From NCBI GenBank assembly GCA_013398015.1, contig VZRR01008209.1, forward strand, positions 136,847-200,846: 64,000 bases of DNA. The letters run 5' to 3'. Under the pieces are notes generated by a model, which saw only the letters and a program-made list of their open reading frames with translations, had not been told where the DNA came from and searched no databases. Of the stretch, positions 63,526 to 64,000 are shown in pieces; the stretch's first letter is position 1; each line of letters opens with the position of its first letter. This DNA is from Oreocharis arfaki. Lineage: Eukaryota > Chordata > Aves > Passeriformes > Paramythiidae. Position numbers and translations under genes: made by a program.

Positions 63526-64000
63526 GACTTCCAGTCAGTAAATGCCTGCGACTCTTCAAGAACAGTTCTCTCATCTTTGATGTTGCCAAGGTGGTTTAGG
63601 ATATTTACTGTCGCGGTGCTTGAGTCTGCTGGACGGGCTTCAGACATCGAGTGGGTGGACTTCCCAGCCCAGGAGAGCGATCCTGAAGAAGATCCTGTGG
63701 CTAAGTCTGCCGTCTGAGGGCTCCGCCCTCCCGGGACGTCCATCCCACCAGCATCTCCTCCCCAGTTTTAGGTTCATACGTTTTCTATTGGACATTCATT
63801 TAATGCATATTCATTTCCCTTGTTAAATAATTAATTAAGTTCTAGAAAGTTCTGCAATTCTATGTACCCCATTGGTCTGTTCCGTTGTGTCCCTCCCTTC
63901 ATTACCCCTTATTGGTTTTGTGTCACCCCTCGTCATTTGCCCATTGGTTTACCTTTTGGAACCACCCCTGAGACACTCCCCCTTTAAAAACCCCCTGCAA
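63526..64000 (+). mobile_element. Probable ERV sequence with U3-like promoter, cut by the window end
   Basis: The composition changes sharply near 63590. An open frame from 63526 to the TGA at 63715-63717 (63 codons, no clear start) ends in an acidic segment containing SDIEWVDFPAQ. After it comes a region with four ATTGG words (CCAAT on the other strand) at about 63785, 63871, 63911 and 63943. A TATA-like 'cctttaaaaaccc' follows at about 63982, 20 bases before the window ends. This order is what a retroviral U3 looks like. Whether the short frame is the end of a viral reading frame or chance cannot be told. The left boundary is unknown. A host promoter with a first exon beyond the window is the main alternative. 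Confidence 0.4.

Noticed and set aside
1..64000. CRISPR arrays, bacterial operons, rRNA or tRNA genes
   Set aside because: No regularly spaced repeats, no cloverleaf with A and B boxes, and no dense coding; the window is vertebrate noncoding DNA.

Overview
The window reads as AT-rich nuclear DNA from a bird, probably neoavian and plausibly a songbird. The evidence is its repeat content. There are several decayed CR1 retrotransposon copies with the bird-type 3' end (a 'ggttggac..gatgat..ttccaacc' block followed by ATTCTRTG-like units) and a cluster of avian endogenous-retrovirus LTRs. I recognise no cellular protein-coding gene, exon, tRNA, rRNA or CRISPR array. The short open frames are of the size chance gives at this base composition, or they fall inside repeats. 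The most economical reading is an intergenic desert or a very large intron.

Layout. Positions 590-2870 hold the longest relic, a CR1 ORF2 remnant on the + strand. It contains a duplication split by a single N, very likely an assembly artefact. Remnants of bird ERV LTRs follow at 4743-5485 (-), 8010-8465 (+) and 9021-9427 (+), with a GC-rich islet at 8740-9020. Other CR1 pieces lie at 10655-10990 (-), 16500-16890 (+, ORF1 esterase part), 17308-17540 (+), 25005-25178 (+), 36900-37015 (+) and 43140-43447 (+). A probable LTR with a G-run and a small gap lies at 24170-24620, and a second single-N duplication lies at 20132-20334. Between these, long stretches of 1-7 kb show no recognisable content apart from simple repeats and a few conserved-looking blocks that need alignment.

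The right-hand third is richer in retroviral LTRs. A 693-bp LTR at 38209-38901 (-) has a 5-bp target duplication. A 324-bp LTR at 54280-54603 (-) has a perfect 6-bp duplication. A 551-bp LTR at 59109-59659 (+) also has a perfect 6-bp duplication, and an inverted relative of it at 47242-47684 runs into a 224-N gap. A widespread bird LTR family is represented at 60010-60579 (-). The window ends inside what looks like a retroviral U3 promoter region at 63526-64000. No gag, pol or env body is visible, so the complete LTRs look like solo LTRs left by LTR-LTR recombination.

Nothing here supports a new multi-gene system. The points most worth checking are the two single-N duplications, the inverted LTR pair with 6-bp target duplications, and the element entering at the right edge. 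All family assignments come from recognition of motifs and remembered consensus patterns, not from a database search.
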